A stretch of 64,000 bases of DNA from Warburgia ugandensis (lineage: Eukaryota > Streptophyta > Magnoliopsida > Canellales > Canellaceae). Of this stretch, positions 49,408-61,685 are shown one piece after another; positions within the stretch are counted from its first letter, which is position 1; each line of letters starts with the position of its first letter. The stretch is taken from NCBI GenBank assembly GCA_035236585.1, contig CP141127.1:49924001-49988000 (forward strand), given 5' to 3'. The notes under the pieces are model-generated. The model was not told the origin of the DNA. It ran no database searches and worked only from the letters and a program-made list of their open reading frames with translations. The position numbers and the translations under genes were made by a program.

Positions 49408-50980
49408 ACCCTGCTTAAGGAACCCAACAAGGGAGAAAATGGGGAGAGAAGAAGGAAAGAGGAAAGAGGGAAGAGAAGGAGAGGGAAATGGAGAGAAGAG
49501 AGGTGGGGCCGAGATTTGCATGCCAGAAGACCACTCACGCCAGAGAAGAAGGGAAAAAGTAGTGATGGTTTTGTCAGAGTTACAGGTCGTTGCCAAAGAT
49601 GATGCCAACTCAAATTACTTATTCGAATCTATCATTTTGTCCGGCGCAATGATAAGATGGAAACACCCAAGGTTATTGGGAGATCTAAGGGGATCTTGAT
49701 CATCGATTGGAGGGGAAACAATATGTACACCTTAGTTTGATGGGTTCACTATGGATCTGAGCCAATTTGACCCATTTTAAAGAGGGAAAAACATGAAAAT
49801 GCATCTAAAAGGTAAGATCTATGAAACCCAACTTTTGATATAATGAATTTTGTTAACTACATGCATTTTTATGCTAAATCTAGATTTAGGGAAATCTAAT
49901 CCTCCATTTTTTTTTATCTAAATCTTGGAATAGGTAAATAAGTTCTTGATAAAGCTTGAATTTGACCTAAATAGTCAATCTAGGATAGAAACCGATCAAA
50001 TAATTTCAGCCTTCTGATTGGGTACTATTTACACAGTAACTTCGTGATGTCTAATCTACAATCAAATACCTCAAATGAGTTCTAAAGTATTAAATTGCTA
50101 ATATATAGCACAAATTACCAAATCTAGAATGAAATTGATCAAAAAACCTAAACCATCCAATCAGACAGTAGAGTAATAAAGACTTGCCTATTTCTAATTG
50201 GTGATTAGATGCCACCATTGCGTACCCTGACCTTTAGTAAGTTAAGGCATTCTAAAAATTTAAGACATGGCCACTGAACAGTGAAAGAAACTTGCAGTCA
50301 CTTAAGATGAATGGTGGGTAGCCAATCCAGGGCTAATGGCATGGATTGGAAATCCAGCAACCATTGGTCATTCAATTAGCTATCAACCAATAGCTAATGA
50401 AATGCCTTTAGCATAGTAATAAGTGCTGTCACTTTGCATTGTGTTGAATAGTGTTTGGATCTAACTTAGAGAAAACTTCTATGCTAAGGAAGCTAAGAGA
50501 AGTTCTAGCATTGTATATCTGAATATGTGTTTCTATTGTTACAGAGGTATGACTAACTTGGAGCGCATACACGAACTAAATGAATTATTTGCTTTAGAGA
50601 AACTGAAGATTTCCATTGAGGTAGGTGGAATTAAGATGTGCTATGACTTTTAATACACACACGCACATGTATATACAGATATGAATCTCGATTGTTAAAA
50701 CGAGTTTATTCAAACTATGCTATGAATGAAGTAAATATGCATGTGGTATTTGAATGTAAATTAAACTACTCAGGTATAAGAAGATGTTGTACATTGTGAT
50801 GTTTCAGTCTATTTGTTTGTTCATGACATGACACGTCCTAAACTAGTGACGATGCATTCTGCGAGAGCTTGACGGGTGTAACCTAGTTGTATGCCTCTGG
50901 TAGGAAACAAAGCCTTGAGGGTTGACGGGCATAGCCTAGTTGTATGCCCAAAGAGGACAATATTGCCACTGCATACTCTG

Positions 50981-50985
50981 ATACC
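50981..50985. repeat. Target-site duplication ATACC, left copy
   Basis: ATACC flanks the nested LTR-A on both sides (50,981-50,985 and 55,423-55,427). Confidence 0.85.
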
Positions 50986-51575
50986 TGTAATAACCCCAAT
51001 TTTTGTAAATTCATTTGAGAAAATCAATGAAAGTTTGAAATTTCAAAAGACTCAAGCTAGAATATTAGGTTAAAAGTAAATATCTTTTCATAGAGATTAA
51101 ATCATGAGTGGAAACTTAGAAAGTAAGAATGTACACAAAAAATTGAATCAAATGATACTAATTTTGTTAAATTTTGAGTTAGAATGAAAAATCTCAATTT
51201 TTTTACATAAAATGATAAAATGGTCATTTTCACCCATAAAGAAGATTTAAAATTTGAACATTTGGAATGTACTCAAAAAATTGAAAGGTACTCAAAAAAT
51301 TGATTACAGCGCTATTTGAGTACAGTAAAATGCAAGTTTAGATAAATAATATCTATTTTTTTTCATTTTTATGAATAAAAAGGCAAAATAGTCTTTTCAC
51401 ATGAAAGTGGGGCCCACAAAGTAGGCCAATGTTTTGGAAGCAATAATAATTGAGCAATGCACTACCAAATTGTAGTTGAGGAAAAGGTGGAGGTAGAAAC
51501 TCCACCCATAAATAAAATATTAAAAAAAAGAAGGAGATTTTTATGAAAAATTAATTTAAAATTCAAAACTTTGCC

Positions 51576-51583
51576 TATAAATA
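51576..51583 (+). promoter_or_regulatory. TATA box of LTR-A copy 5
   Basis: TATAAATA 590 bp from the LTR start. A CT-rich leader and a GTAGG donor-like site follow about 363 bp later. Confidence 0.65.
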
Positions 51584-54308
51584 AATTTGAAAATTTCACC
51601 AAAAATTTCACAACTTCATCACAAAAATCCCTAGACTCCCCTAGAAAATCAGAGCAAAACTCCTCCCCCAATCTCTCTCTTTTTCCCTCTTTCTCTCTCC
51701 TCTCTCTAGAATAGTACCAAGAGCCCTAAGTTCAATTAGCCACTCTATTCCAGATCATATTTCACAAATCGCACCATCTATATTATTCTATATTTCCTAA
51801 TCTACGAAAACATAAAGTAATTTCAAGATCCAACGGTTCAATAAATGGAAAAAGACAAATCAAGATTTATTTGATGTGTTATGGCATACGACAAGGATTT
51901 ATTTATTTTGGCATCAATTCATCAATTCTGAGCAAATCAGGTAGGAGGATATCATCCAATATTTAGTTTATTTCATTTTTCATCTTTTTAATTTCATTGG
52001 ATTTGATTTTCTGTTAATATTTCAGAAAATGAATTTCTCGTGAAAAACCCTCCAGATCTGCATCATGGAGGGCTCAGATGTCCAATAGATTCAGATGGGT
52101 TCAAAATCTTCTCACCATTTACAGGTCACAACCCTGTTTCCACTGGTGGTCATCGATAAAAAAAAGGCGGGATGACCGATTCCGTCAGTTTCGCCTATTT
52201 TGTCCTGTTCTAATGGCCAGATCAAATCTTGACCGCTAAAATGACTGTGAACTTCAAACTTGAATTCCAAAGTCATTTGAGCCCCAAATCATGAATGGAA
52301 AGCCTATGATGTCTAATTTCATATGAAATAATAAAATTTAGGAAATATTGCAAGAAACTTTCTATTTAAAGAAAATAAGATTCTTACTTCCAAGATGTTG
52401 AAGATCTGAGATGATCAAACCTTAAGGATCTAGTCCATTTATGTTATAATGATAAGGATATATGAAATTGAGGATTTAATATGACAGATCTATGATAAAT
52501 TAAGAATCTACCCTTTATGGTAAAAGTAACTTAAAATTTGTAAAGGAACTTTCTTGATTAGTAAGATCAAGCATGATCAAATCCTATGGATGAGTTGGAT
52601 GGAGTTAATAATAATGAGATCTAGTAAGATTATTGATTAGTTATGACAAAAACATGTGGAGATGATTTTTGAACCTATAATGAAGGAAAAACCCTAGATC
52701 TAAGGAAAGGATTTAAGATCTAATGGTTGGATCATATTAAAAGCCTGTAATGATATAAATTGATTAGTATGATTTCATTTAATTATTAGTTTCATTTTAA
52801 CTTTAATTTATGGCATGATTATAGGATCCATGATAAGTTATTTCTTCATTTTGATGTAAATGATTTACATGTTATTAGATGGTTAGATTTAATCATCTTA
52901 GGGCCATGTTAGTACACATGATTTTCTTTAAATATCCTTAGGATAAGTAATATATGAATTAGGGTTATGCTAGTTTAATTTGAGTATGGACTATAGTATG
53001 ATTTTCATTTAAGGTGGTAATGGAATTGTGATTTAAGTTCATGTTAGTTTAATTTATTTCATTAATTAGGGATCATGATAGTTGTTACATAGTATTGCTA
53101 TCCTTAGATTATTGAATTTGTATTAGTTTTATGCTTTGAAGTTTATGATTCATTATTGTCATATTTCTTAGTAGATTTAATTGATGATTAGTTATGATAA
53201 AGAGCGTAAAACACCAAAAATGTAACCTAATTAGAAATTATGACTTGACTTGAACTTAATTAGTAAGGGTTATAGTTAGTAGGACAATATAAGGAATGGT
53301 TTACCATTTCCTTGACCCAAATTAGGAGAATCATACACATCCATGAATGACATTTTATATGATCATGGACATTAATAAAACATCAAGTAGCGATAAATTA
53401 GGGTTTACAAGCTCATAGGAACCTTATGGGAGGTTGACCTATGGTCACTCCGGTGGATTGAACATTATGGTTAAGGGGGTTATCTAATAGAGCCTCACTC
53501 TTCCCTCACCTTCCAGTGACTTTTGTTGAGGTCTAACCACCTCCTTACATGAGGATCGAGGTAACCACTTTTTGAGCAGCCTGTAGTTGGTAAGCTTTAG
53601 TCAATTAGAAATAAGAGGTGTTGTCTAGAATTAGGAGTGAATAAATTATCCTCAAACCAGTAACACTAACTAGTTGAGAAATAATAACAAGAACATAAAA
53701 GGTTAGAAAATTAACTAATCCCAATAAAAATTGTAAATAAAATAAGGATGATCAAAGAAGAATCTAAGAGGAGATCTTGAATGATCAAAAACAACAAAAG
53801 AAAAGAAATATAAATGTAGAGTAGATTATTATTATGTGAATATACTTGTAATATAGATTTATTAGGTTAAAAGATCTAAACCCTTGATCATATGTGATTC
53901 AATGAAGAAAGATTCAGATCATCCTACTTAAGGATGATCAAAAGACCATGTAGTATGTACCTTTGGATAGAAAGATGACATTATACGCATGATTTGACAG
54001 ATATATATTGATCAAGACTATGGCAGACTTCAAGGAGTAAGAATACCCTATTGAGATAGGACGATTTTATGAATGCATCTATATGAAAGATACGTGTTGA
54101 ATACATGATCTTATGTATAGAAATGTTGACATGTATAATGCAAATACCTTGTGCTAAATCCTTATGATCTGGCCAAATAATGAGAAAATAGATATGAAAT
54201 GGTTAAGTGTAGAGTTGAAGAAAACCCTAAGTGAATAGGGAAGCAGAATATATTCCAGCCCTAGGTAAACAAACATATTGTCTGATACGTATAAGAAATA
54301 TTTTACAT

Positions 54309-54355
54309 ACAAGCATGGAGGCTTGTGGTTTTGTTTTAAGCAGGCATATGCTTGG
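54309..54355 (+). other. Paired hairpins HP1 and HP2 in LTR-A copy 5
   Basis: HP1 54,309-54,326 (ACAAGC/GCTTGT). HP2 CAGGCATATGCTTG pairs along its length with one G-U. The TATGCTAGGGGAGTTATGAGGG box follows. Confidence 0.6.
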
Positions 54356-54976
54356 GGATTCTATGCTAGGGGAGTTATGAGGGTTTGGCCACCTATGCTC
54401 CAAAATTTGTTGATGATGAATTCCATGCCTAAGAAAGGCAGAAAGTTGGGAGGGGCAATTATGGGAAGGCTGCCACTGTGACAGCAATGGTCCCCCCATA
54501 CAGACATGGATTTTACATTTCCACTAAATATGGCATGAGTGGATTATTGAGCAGTTATCTAGGAGCGCTATACAGATTAGACTCCAAGCATGGTAGTCCT
54601 TTGATTTATTTTGCACTATGATGTATATGAGATAGGCATAGTGAGATGCCTTATATATGGCATAATAAAATGCCAAGTAATTGTATATTGCCAATATTCG
54701 TAGAAAAAAGGGAATTCCCAGTATAGTAACTAACTAATATACTGATCTCTTACAATTGAAAGAGTTAATCAGCTTAGTTGGGATTGAGAATTGAATATTT
54801 TCACTATTTTGATGAATTTGTTCATATACATTATGTATAAGGATGTACATAAATGATAAAAGAAAGGTCATGGAAATAAGATTGATCCATGATCATGTTT
54901 ATGATAGAAACGAATAATGGGACTAATGAGTATTAGGATTATATTGTCAAATTATGTTACTTCTTTAATCCCCTAC

Positions 54977-55028
54977 CAAGCATAGCTTGTTGAGATAATG
55001 TAAATGTTTGAATGTTTACAATATCTCA
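54977..55028 (+). other. 3' hairpins HP3 and HP4 in LTR-A copy 5
   Basis: HP3 CAAGC/GCTTG (54,977-54,989). HP4 TGAGATAATGTAAA with TTTACAATATCTCA (54,991-55,028), one mismatch. Confidence 0.65.
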
Positions 55029-55427
55029 GATACAGAGCAGGAGAGTTAGGAGCTCAAGACTTGAAAGAATAATCAATCAGGGTATATCCATGGAAGGCAT
55101 GTATTTTATTTGAGAGCATTATATATATTGAGAGTTTTTATTTTATGTGAGTTTTGAAATTTGGATTATGTAATTTGGACAAGTATTGTAATGATACTGA
55201 GCTATACTGTGAACCATTGGATAGATCCTGAAGTTTAATTTAGTGGAATTTTATCTTGTACAAAACTCTACTTATGTTATGAAGTGATGACTTGGGTTTT
55301 ACAGAACAAGTTCTAAAGAAAATAATTTTCACTGATTTGTTTTGCCAAAAAAATTTACTACTAAGGGCCCTGTCTTTACAAAATGTAATACAAAATGTGT
55401 TATAAAAACCCAGGTCATCACAATACC

Positions 55428-56520
55428 AGTGATGACATGTTCCATGAAAGGTTGATGGGTGTAACTTAGCTGTATGCCTCCAATAGGAAACAGAGCCTTA
55501 AGGGTTGATGGGTGAAGCCTAGTTGTATGCCCAAAGCAGACAATATTATTTGTTGTGCACTTTGATACACGCAATGACACATTAGTATTTGGTAGTGTGA
55601 AGTGGCTCGTAAGAGAGAAGACTGGTATCAAGAAATGAAAATGATTGTGAGTTTGACATGTGACTACATACTTTGCATTTCAGAGAACATATTGTAGTAC
55701 TAATGCATTGGTATTTCTTTCATTTTGGCATGGATTCATGATTTTGATAAATGTTGAACTATTTCAAGCTAAATGATAATTGATTGATAGTTGCATGATT
55801 CAGCATGGAAAAATTGATCTTTATAGAATTATTATCATTTTGTTTATATAAAATTGCATCTTATTCCACATACACAAGCGATTGCTTGTTGAGGCATTGC
55901 TCTGGTTTGCAATTCCTCAGATATAGAGAATAATAGCAAGTTTGGCATGTTGACATCATCTCAAAACAAAGGACTCCTAAGGAATAGGAGCTGTTTATCG
56001 ACAAGAGCACATCAATGGAAGCTTTGGAAAAGGATAGTTAAGAATAGCTTTTTGAATTGAAGCTATTGTATTAGAAATGAGAAAGAGACTACATTATGTG
56101 TAATTGCTGGAGAATGGATGACTTATGTGACTGGGTTGTTATGTGGAGGTTCTAGGTGTATTTTGTTTAAGTAATTTGTTTTTATTCCATTGATGTATGA
56201 AAACAAGACAAAGTCTACAATTGTGTTTTAAAATTGTTAATGAATGTTTATTAAGAACTTCGCAATGACATGCATCAAATGTCATATGTTTGAAAAACAA
56301 AGGAAACTTTGCCAAATTTTTGGTAGAAATGAGCGCTCATTTCACTGAGAATTCTTGTTTTGAGAAAAGAAAATTGACACTTAGGATTTTTCAAAGTAAA
56401 TTTAAAAGAAAATTTCTCCTGTTATTGTTTACTCTATTAAATGATTTTTATTAGAGAACGATCTCCTTATGTCAATGTCTTTTGTATTTTAAAAGTGTTG
56501 GGAAAACTTAGGTCGTCATA
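55428..56520 (+). mobile_element. Solo LTR of family LTR-C, 3' segment
   Basis: Continues LTR-C after the nested LTR-A and its ATACC duplication, and ends GGTCGTCATA at 56,520 (CACA end changed to CATA), next to GATGG. A block of roughly 110-130 bp with GTTGTATGCCCAAAG and GACAATATT occurs on both sides of the insertion (50,866-50,980 and 55,449-55,565), so LTR-C had a small tandem repeat at the insertion point. It carries its own versions of HP3 and HP4 at 55,874-55,919. Confidence 0.8.
55874..55919 (+). other. HP3 and HP4 counterparts in LTR-C
   Basis: HP3 ACAAGC-GATT-GCTTGT (55,874-55,889). HP4 TGAGGCATTGC with GCAATTCCTCA (55,890-55,919), one mismatch. The stems differ from LTR-A at paired positions. 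Confidence 0.6.
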
Positions 56521-56525
56521 GATGG
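56521..56525. repeat. Target-site duplication GATGG, right copy
   Basis: Direct repeat of 49,059-49,063. Confidence 0.8.
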
Positions 56526-56844
56526 TTAAGAAAGGAGTTTGGGAAGGTGAAAGTGTTATAGAATGGTAGGACTTTTGAATAAAAAGTCAAACTCGTAGTG
56601 GTCTTTGGTTATGAGGTAAAAAGTGATGAAAAGGAGGAAATAAGTGGGAAAAACATCAAAATTTGAAGGCTCTCATTCTATCGGTCCATATGCCAACTTA
56701 TCTTGATAAGATTTTCCTTAATTATATTCAAAATATCCCTTAAAATCTCATGGTTAATTCTCTTGAATCTCCTCCAATTCTAACCTTCCATTTAGCCTAG
56801 CTTAATGGTTTAGATGACTTACTTTGAAAGCTTCATTGGCTAAA
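56526..56844. other. Non-coding sequence between LTR-C and the tandem retrotransposon units
   Basis: Continues the pre-insertion sequence seen before 49,059. A GAATAAAAAGTCAAACTCG phrase resembles 24,706-24,720. No gene. Confidence 0.4.
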
Positions 56845-58435
56845 TGTAATACCCCTAATTTTTGTAAGGAGATTGAATAAATAATGAAATTAAATATTTC
56901 AAAGACAATCAAGCTGGAATATTAGGGTTATTAAAAATGCACTTCTCATAGAAGTGGAATCAAGGTTGGAAACCTAAATATTTGATATGTACATGGAAAA
57001 TTGACTTGAATAGACTATAAGTTTGTCCAATTCCGAGTTCGAGAGAAAAATCTATATTTTTCTCAATTTTTAACCTAAAAAGGGAAAAACTCTAATGCCA
57101 CCTCACAATCAAGCAATAAGACATGTATAACTGAAAACATGCTTGGCAAACTAATTAAAATGACACTAAGTATGCCAAAAAGGGCAAAATGGTCATTTCA
57201 CATTAATGTGGGGCAACAGTTTGGAAACATCAATAATTAGTTAAAGCACAACTAGCTGGTAGTGGAGATAGAGGTGGAAGTGGGGGAATTCTTTTTAATA
57301 TAAAATTCACAATATAAAAACAAATTTATTAGGGGAAAATGATTAATTTTTTTAGGAAATGCAATAAATACCTCAGAAAAATTCACCAAAATGTTCATAA
57401 AATTCACCAACTCATCCTTCGATTCCAGTTCCAAATTCCCTCTCCTTCTCTACTTTGTCCCTCTTTTCCTCTCTTTCTTTTTATATTTCCAATTTTATCC
57501 CTAAGTGGAAAACCTATAGAAATCCAGTGATCTAACTCTCATACCAAAAATCCAAACCATCATATCAATTTGTAACAAGCTTATCTACAAAACCCATATA
57601 CTAATTGCACGATCCATTGGCGATTTCATTGGAAGATCACAAAATATGTCGTCTCTAGCATAGTCCACTTTTTGGTGAGGATTTTCTTAAGTTTGGCAAG
57701 ATATTCTCTCCTGGACACTTCTAGGTAGGTTCCCTCACTCTTTATTTTTATTTTTTAATATATTTTCCCTAAAATCGGGTCACTGTATTGGTTTTCCAGC
57801 CAAAATTCTAGAAAAACTAATACTGGTGATGCAGGCCTAAAACACCATCAAGGACGCCTCAGATGGAAAATTTGAGCCGCCCAATGGATTCAAAAGGCCC
57901 AAAAACCTAAAGAACCATGATCATAGTAAGCTTTAGTTTTCATTTACACCCTTAATTTTAAGAAATAAGATCAAACAATCCAAAATCAATCTAGACCATT
58001 GAAATTGATGGAAACTTGAAAATTCAATTCCAAACTCAATTTAAATCCAAATATAGATTGGAAAAAAGCTATAGATTCCTTGTATTGTGTAGAATATAAA
58101 AAAATAAGGATATTGAGGTTTTTAATCTGATTTGTATGAAATAAATTTTAAAGTTGGTTTCAACAGTAGTGGATCATGATCAAATTGATGTTAAAATGGA
58201 AATCTAATCCGATGAATGGATCCAGGATATGTCAAATAAGATCAGTGATCATAGTAGAATTTACAAGCCTCTAGATCAGTTAAATTGATCAAAACATTAC
58301 AGATTAAGATTAGCCATTGAAAACGGCTAAAAACATAAAAATTAAATTTCTCACTCATTTTAAGTTTGATTTTTTATCAGGAAGATTCTATGAATAGATC
58401 TTGATGTGGAGAACCTATTGAACCCATAAAAATAA
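56845..58435 (+). mobile_element. Tandem unit 1: 5' part of LTR-A
   Basis: Starts TGTAATACCCCTAATTTTTG and follows LTR-A copy 3 and units 2 and 3 for about 1.6 kb, with a weakened TATA box (CAATAAATA near 57,363), a CT-rich leader and TCTAGGTAGGTT near 57,720. It then passes without an LTR end, PBS, gag or reverse transcriptase straight into RNase H. The LTR 3' end and the element's front half are therefore deleted. Confidence 0.85.
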
Positions 58436-60067
58436 TATTTTAATCATTTCTTGTACGGGGATAAATTCAATGTATTCACAGATCACAAGAGCCTCAAGTA
58501 TACTTTCACCCAAGCTGATCTGAATATGAGACAAAAAAGGTGGATGGAATATATTAAGGATTATGATTTTACAATTAAATACCATCTTGGAAGGGCTGAT
58601 GTAGTGGCTGATGCACTAAGTAGACAAACAAAAGTAGTATTGGCTAATGTCACCATTAAGTTAGCTTTTGTTGAACAAATCTTAAAGCCCGAAGAAAGGG
58701 ATATAGAAACCCAAGAAATGTGTGAATAGACAAGGATTAGTAAAGCTTCAAATGGGAGTATTCGGTTTCAAGGAAGACTCGTAGTTCCCTCGAGTTTGAG
58801 AAAAGCACTACTACAAGAAGCCCATCAATCCAAATTTTCTATACACCCTAGAGGAAAGAAAATGTAAGAAGATTTAAAAAGAAACTTCTAGTGGGAGGTA
58901 TGAAAAAAGATATAGGGGAATGTGTGGCTAAGTGCTTAACTTGCCAACAAGTGAAAGTTGAACATCAAAGACCAGCTAGATTGTTATAGACCTTGGAACT
59001 ACCAGAATGGAAATGGGATCACATCACCATGGACTTTGTAGCAGGATTATCTAGAACTCGGATGGGTCATGATATGATATGGGTAATCGTAGACAGGCTA
59101 ACTAAGTCAGCACATTTTCTTCCAATTAAACAAAACTAATATGTCGACAATTAAGCCTAGTAATATGTAAAAGAGATAGGAAGTTTTCATGGGGTCCCAC
59201 TCTCCATCATCTCTGATCGCGATGGAAGATTTACCTCTAGAAGTTGGAAGAGTGTGCAATAGGCAATGGGGACATCACTCAAGTATGGTATAGCTTTTCA
59301 TCCCCAAATAGATGGTCATTTAGAAAGGACTATTTAGACCTTATATGATATGTTAAGGGCCTACGCATTAGACTATAGAGGAAATTGGGATGAACATCTT
59401 CCACTGATGGAGTTTGCATGTAATAACAGTTTCCATGCAAGTATCGGTATGGCACCATATGAGGCATTGTATGGATGACCATGTTGATCACCAACCTAAA
59501 GGGATGAAGTGAGAGAGAGGAAATTGATAAAATCATAACTTGGTAACAGTGTATAGACAATGCTAGAATAATAAAGAAAAGATTGTTAGCCGCTCATGGT
59601 CGTCAAAGAAATTATGCAGATAAAAGACATTGAACCCTAGAATTCAAAGTAGGTGATCACGTGGTTTTAAAGATTTCACTAATTAAGGGAGTGATGAGGT
59701 TCAAAAGTAAGGGAAAACTCCATCTGAAGTATATTGGTCCTATTGAAATTCTAGAAAGGGTTGGCTGTTGGCTTACCAATTAGCCCTACCACCCCAACTC
59801 TTAGAGGTACACAACATATTTCACATATCCAAGTTACGAAAATACATTCCAGATGAGAGTCATGTGCTTTAAAGGATATCGGAGGTGATAAATCCAGATT
59901 TAGCCTTTAAAGAATGGGCAATCTAGATCTTGGACAGGAAAGAACAACAATTGAGGAATAAATCTATCCCTTTAGTCAAGGTATTCTGGCAACATCATAC
60001 GATCGAGGAAGCTGCTTGAGAATTAGAAGAGAAAATGAAAAAGTTGTATCCTAGTCTATTTGAGTGA
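58436..60067 (+). pseudogene. Tekay/Del chromovirus RNase H-integrase-chromodomain pseudogene, unit 1
   Basis: The frame opens in RNase H (LYGDKF then FTDHKSLKY, with the catalytic Asp of TDH, and DALSRQ about 45 residues on, at 58,451-58,727). Integrase follows: the HHCC zinc-finger region (CLTCQQ near 58,938), the MDF Asp (about 59,031), the SDRDGRF Asp (about 59,212) and a [14 protein letters not shown] region near 59,390. The C-terminal block ILDRKEQQLRNK, IPLVKVFWQHH and LEEKMKKLYPSLFE (59,930-60,064) is the chromodomain-type tail of Tekay/Del elements. Many in-frame stops and small indels break it, and several stops sit where CGA, CAA or CAG would be expected. It lacks gag, protease and reverse transcriptase. 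It would be non-functional. Confidence 0.85.
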
Positions 60068-60104
60068 TTGTAAATTAGAAATTTCGAGGACAATTTTTTT
60101 TTTT

Positions 60105-60118
60105 GTAAGGGGGGGAGA
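60105..60118 (+). other. Polypurine tract between unit 1 and unit 2
   Basis: A GTAAGG-G-run-AGA purine stretch directly before the LTR start TGTAACACCCC at 60,120, after the TTTCGAGGAC motif. This is the usual 3' end layout of a Ty3/gypsy internal region. Confidence 0.75.
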
Positions 60119-60119
60119 T

Positions 60120-61685
60120 TGTAACACCCCTAATTTTTGAAAGAAGATTGAATAAATAATGATATTGAAAATTTCAAGGAAAATCAGGCTAAAATATTAG
60201 GGTTATTAAAAATGCCCTTCTCATAGAAGTGGAATCAAGGTTGGAAACCTAGATATTTTATATGAACATGGAAAACCAGCTTGGATAGACTATAAGTTTG
60301 TCCAATTTTGAGTTCGAGAGAAAAATCTATATTTTTCTCAATTTTTAAATTAAAAAGGGCAAAAATGTAATTCCATCTCACAATCAAGGCATAAGACATA
60401 TATAACTAAAACCATATTTGGAGAAGTGATTAAAATGACACTAATTCGCATGAAATATTTGTATTTTTCTACATAACTATGTCAAAAAGGGCAAAATGGT
60501 CATTTCAAATTAATACGGGGCCCACAGATGTGAGGCAACAATTTAGAAAGATCAATAATTGGTCAAACCACTACTAGGTAGTAGTGGAGACAGAGGTGGA
60601 AGTGGTGGAATTCTTTTTAATATAAAATTCAAAAGACAAAAACATAATTATTAGAGGAAAATGATTAAAATTTTTAGAAAATGCTATAAATAACTTAGAA
60701 AAATTAACAAAAATGTTCATAAAATTCACCACAAAATTCACCAACTCATCCTCTGATTCCAACTCCAAATTCCCTCTCCTTCTCTACATTCTCCCTCTTT
60801 TCCTCTCTTTCTTTTCTTATTTCTAGTTTTACTCCTAAGTGGAAAACCTATAGAAATCCAGTGATCTAACCCTCATACCCAAATCCAAACCATCATATCA
60901 ATTTGTAATAAGCTTATCTACGATACCCATATACTAATTGCATGATCCACTAGCGATTTCATTGGAAGATCACAAATTATATTGTCTCAAGCATAGTTCA
61001 CTTTTTGGTGAGGATTTTCTTAAGTTTGGCAAGATCTTCTCTTTTGGACACTTCTAGGTAGGTTCCCTAACTCTTTATTTTATTTTTTAATATATTTTCC
61101 CTAAAATCGGGTCACTGGATTGGTTTTCCATCCAAATGTCTAGAAATACTAGTACTGGTCATGCAGGCCTAGAACACTATCAAGGACACCTCAGATGGAA
61201 AATCTGAACCATCCAATGGATTCAAAAGGCCCAAAAACCTGAAGAACCATGATCACAGTAAGTTTTAGCTTTCATTTGCACCCTCAATTTAAATCCAAAT
61301 CTAGATTGGACAAACACTATAGATCCTGTATTGTGTAGAATATAAAGAAATAAGGATATTGAGGTTTTCAATCTGATTTGTATGAAATAAATTTTAAAGT
61401 TAGTTCCAACAGTAGTGGATCATTATCAAATTGATGTTAAAATAGAAATTTAATCCGATGGATGGATCTAGGACATGTCAAATAAGACCAATGATCATAG
61501 TAGAATTTACAAGCCTCTAGATCAGTTAAATTGATCAAAACATTACAGATTAAGATTAGCCATTGAAAACGGCTAAAAAATTAAAAAAGAAATTCCTCAC
61601 TCATTTTAAGTTCGATTTTTTATCAGGAAGATTCTATGAATAGATCCTGATGAGGGGAACCTACTGGACCCATAAAAATAATATT
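60120..61685 (+). mobile_element. Tandem unit 2: 5' part of LTR-A
   Basis: Starts TGTAACACCCCTAATTTTTG and is very similar to unit 1 throughout, including the same junction into RNase H. TATA box TATAAATA at 60,685-60,692, splice-donor-like TCTAGGTAGGTT near 61,050. Confidence 0.88.
60685..60692 (+). promoter_or_regulatory. TATA box of LTR-A in unit 2
   Basis: TATAAATA 565 bp from the LTR start. Confidence 0.6.

Larger units (their letters stand above)
49064..50985 (+). mobile_element. Solo LTR of family LTR-C, 5' segment (split by a nested LTR)
   Basis: Begins TGTAAAATCCCTAATTTTG. It runs through a CTCAAAAATACAATTCAAA block, a C19 tract, a purine-rich leader, GTAAGATCTATG near 49,812 and GAGGTAGGTGGAAT near 50,618, up to the ATACC duplication of the nested LTR-A. 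The 3' segment resumes at 55,428. Joined length, without the nested element and its duplicated ATACC, is about 3.0 kb. No coding sequence. Confidence 0.8.
50986..55422 (+). mobile_element. Solo LTR, LTR-A copy 5 (4.44 kb), nested in LTR-C
   Basis: Starts TGTAATAACCCCAATTTTTG and ends CCCAGGTCATCACA, with the 5-bp duplication ATACC on both sides. No gag-pol, PBS or polypurine tract lies inside. TATA box at 51,576-51,583, a splice-donor-like CAGGTAGG near 51,938, the middle hairpin block at 54,309-54,355 and the 3' hairpins at 54,977-55,028. The 67-codon frame at 54,278-54,481 lies over the hairpin block. Stops break it in the other copies, so it is not a conserved protein. This is the best reference copy of LTR-A in the window. 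Confidence 0.93.

Noticed and set aside
54278..54481. 67-codon frame over the LTR-A hairpin block, with a vague likeness to a frame at 30,817-31,104 (shared WPP)
   Set aside because: Stops interrupt the same frame in the other LTR-A copies; the shared signal is the DNA/RNA box, not a protein.
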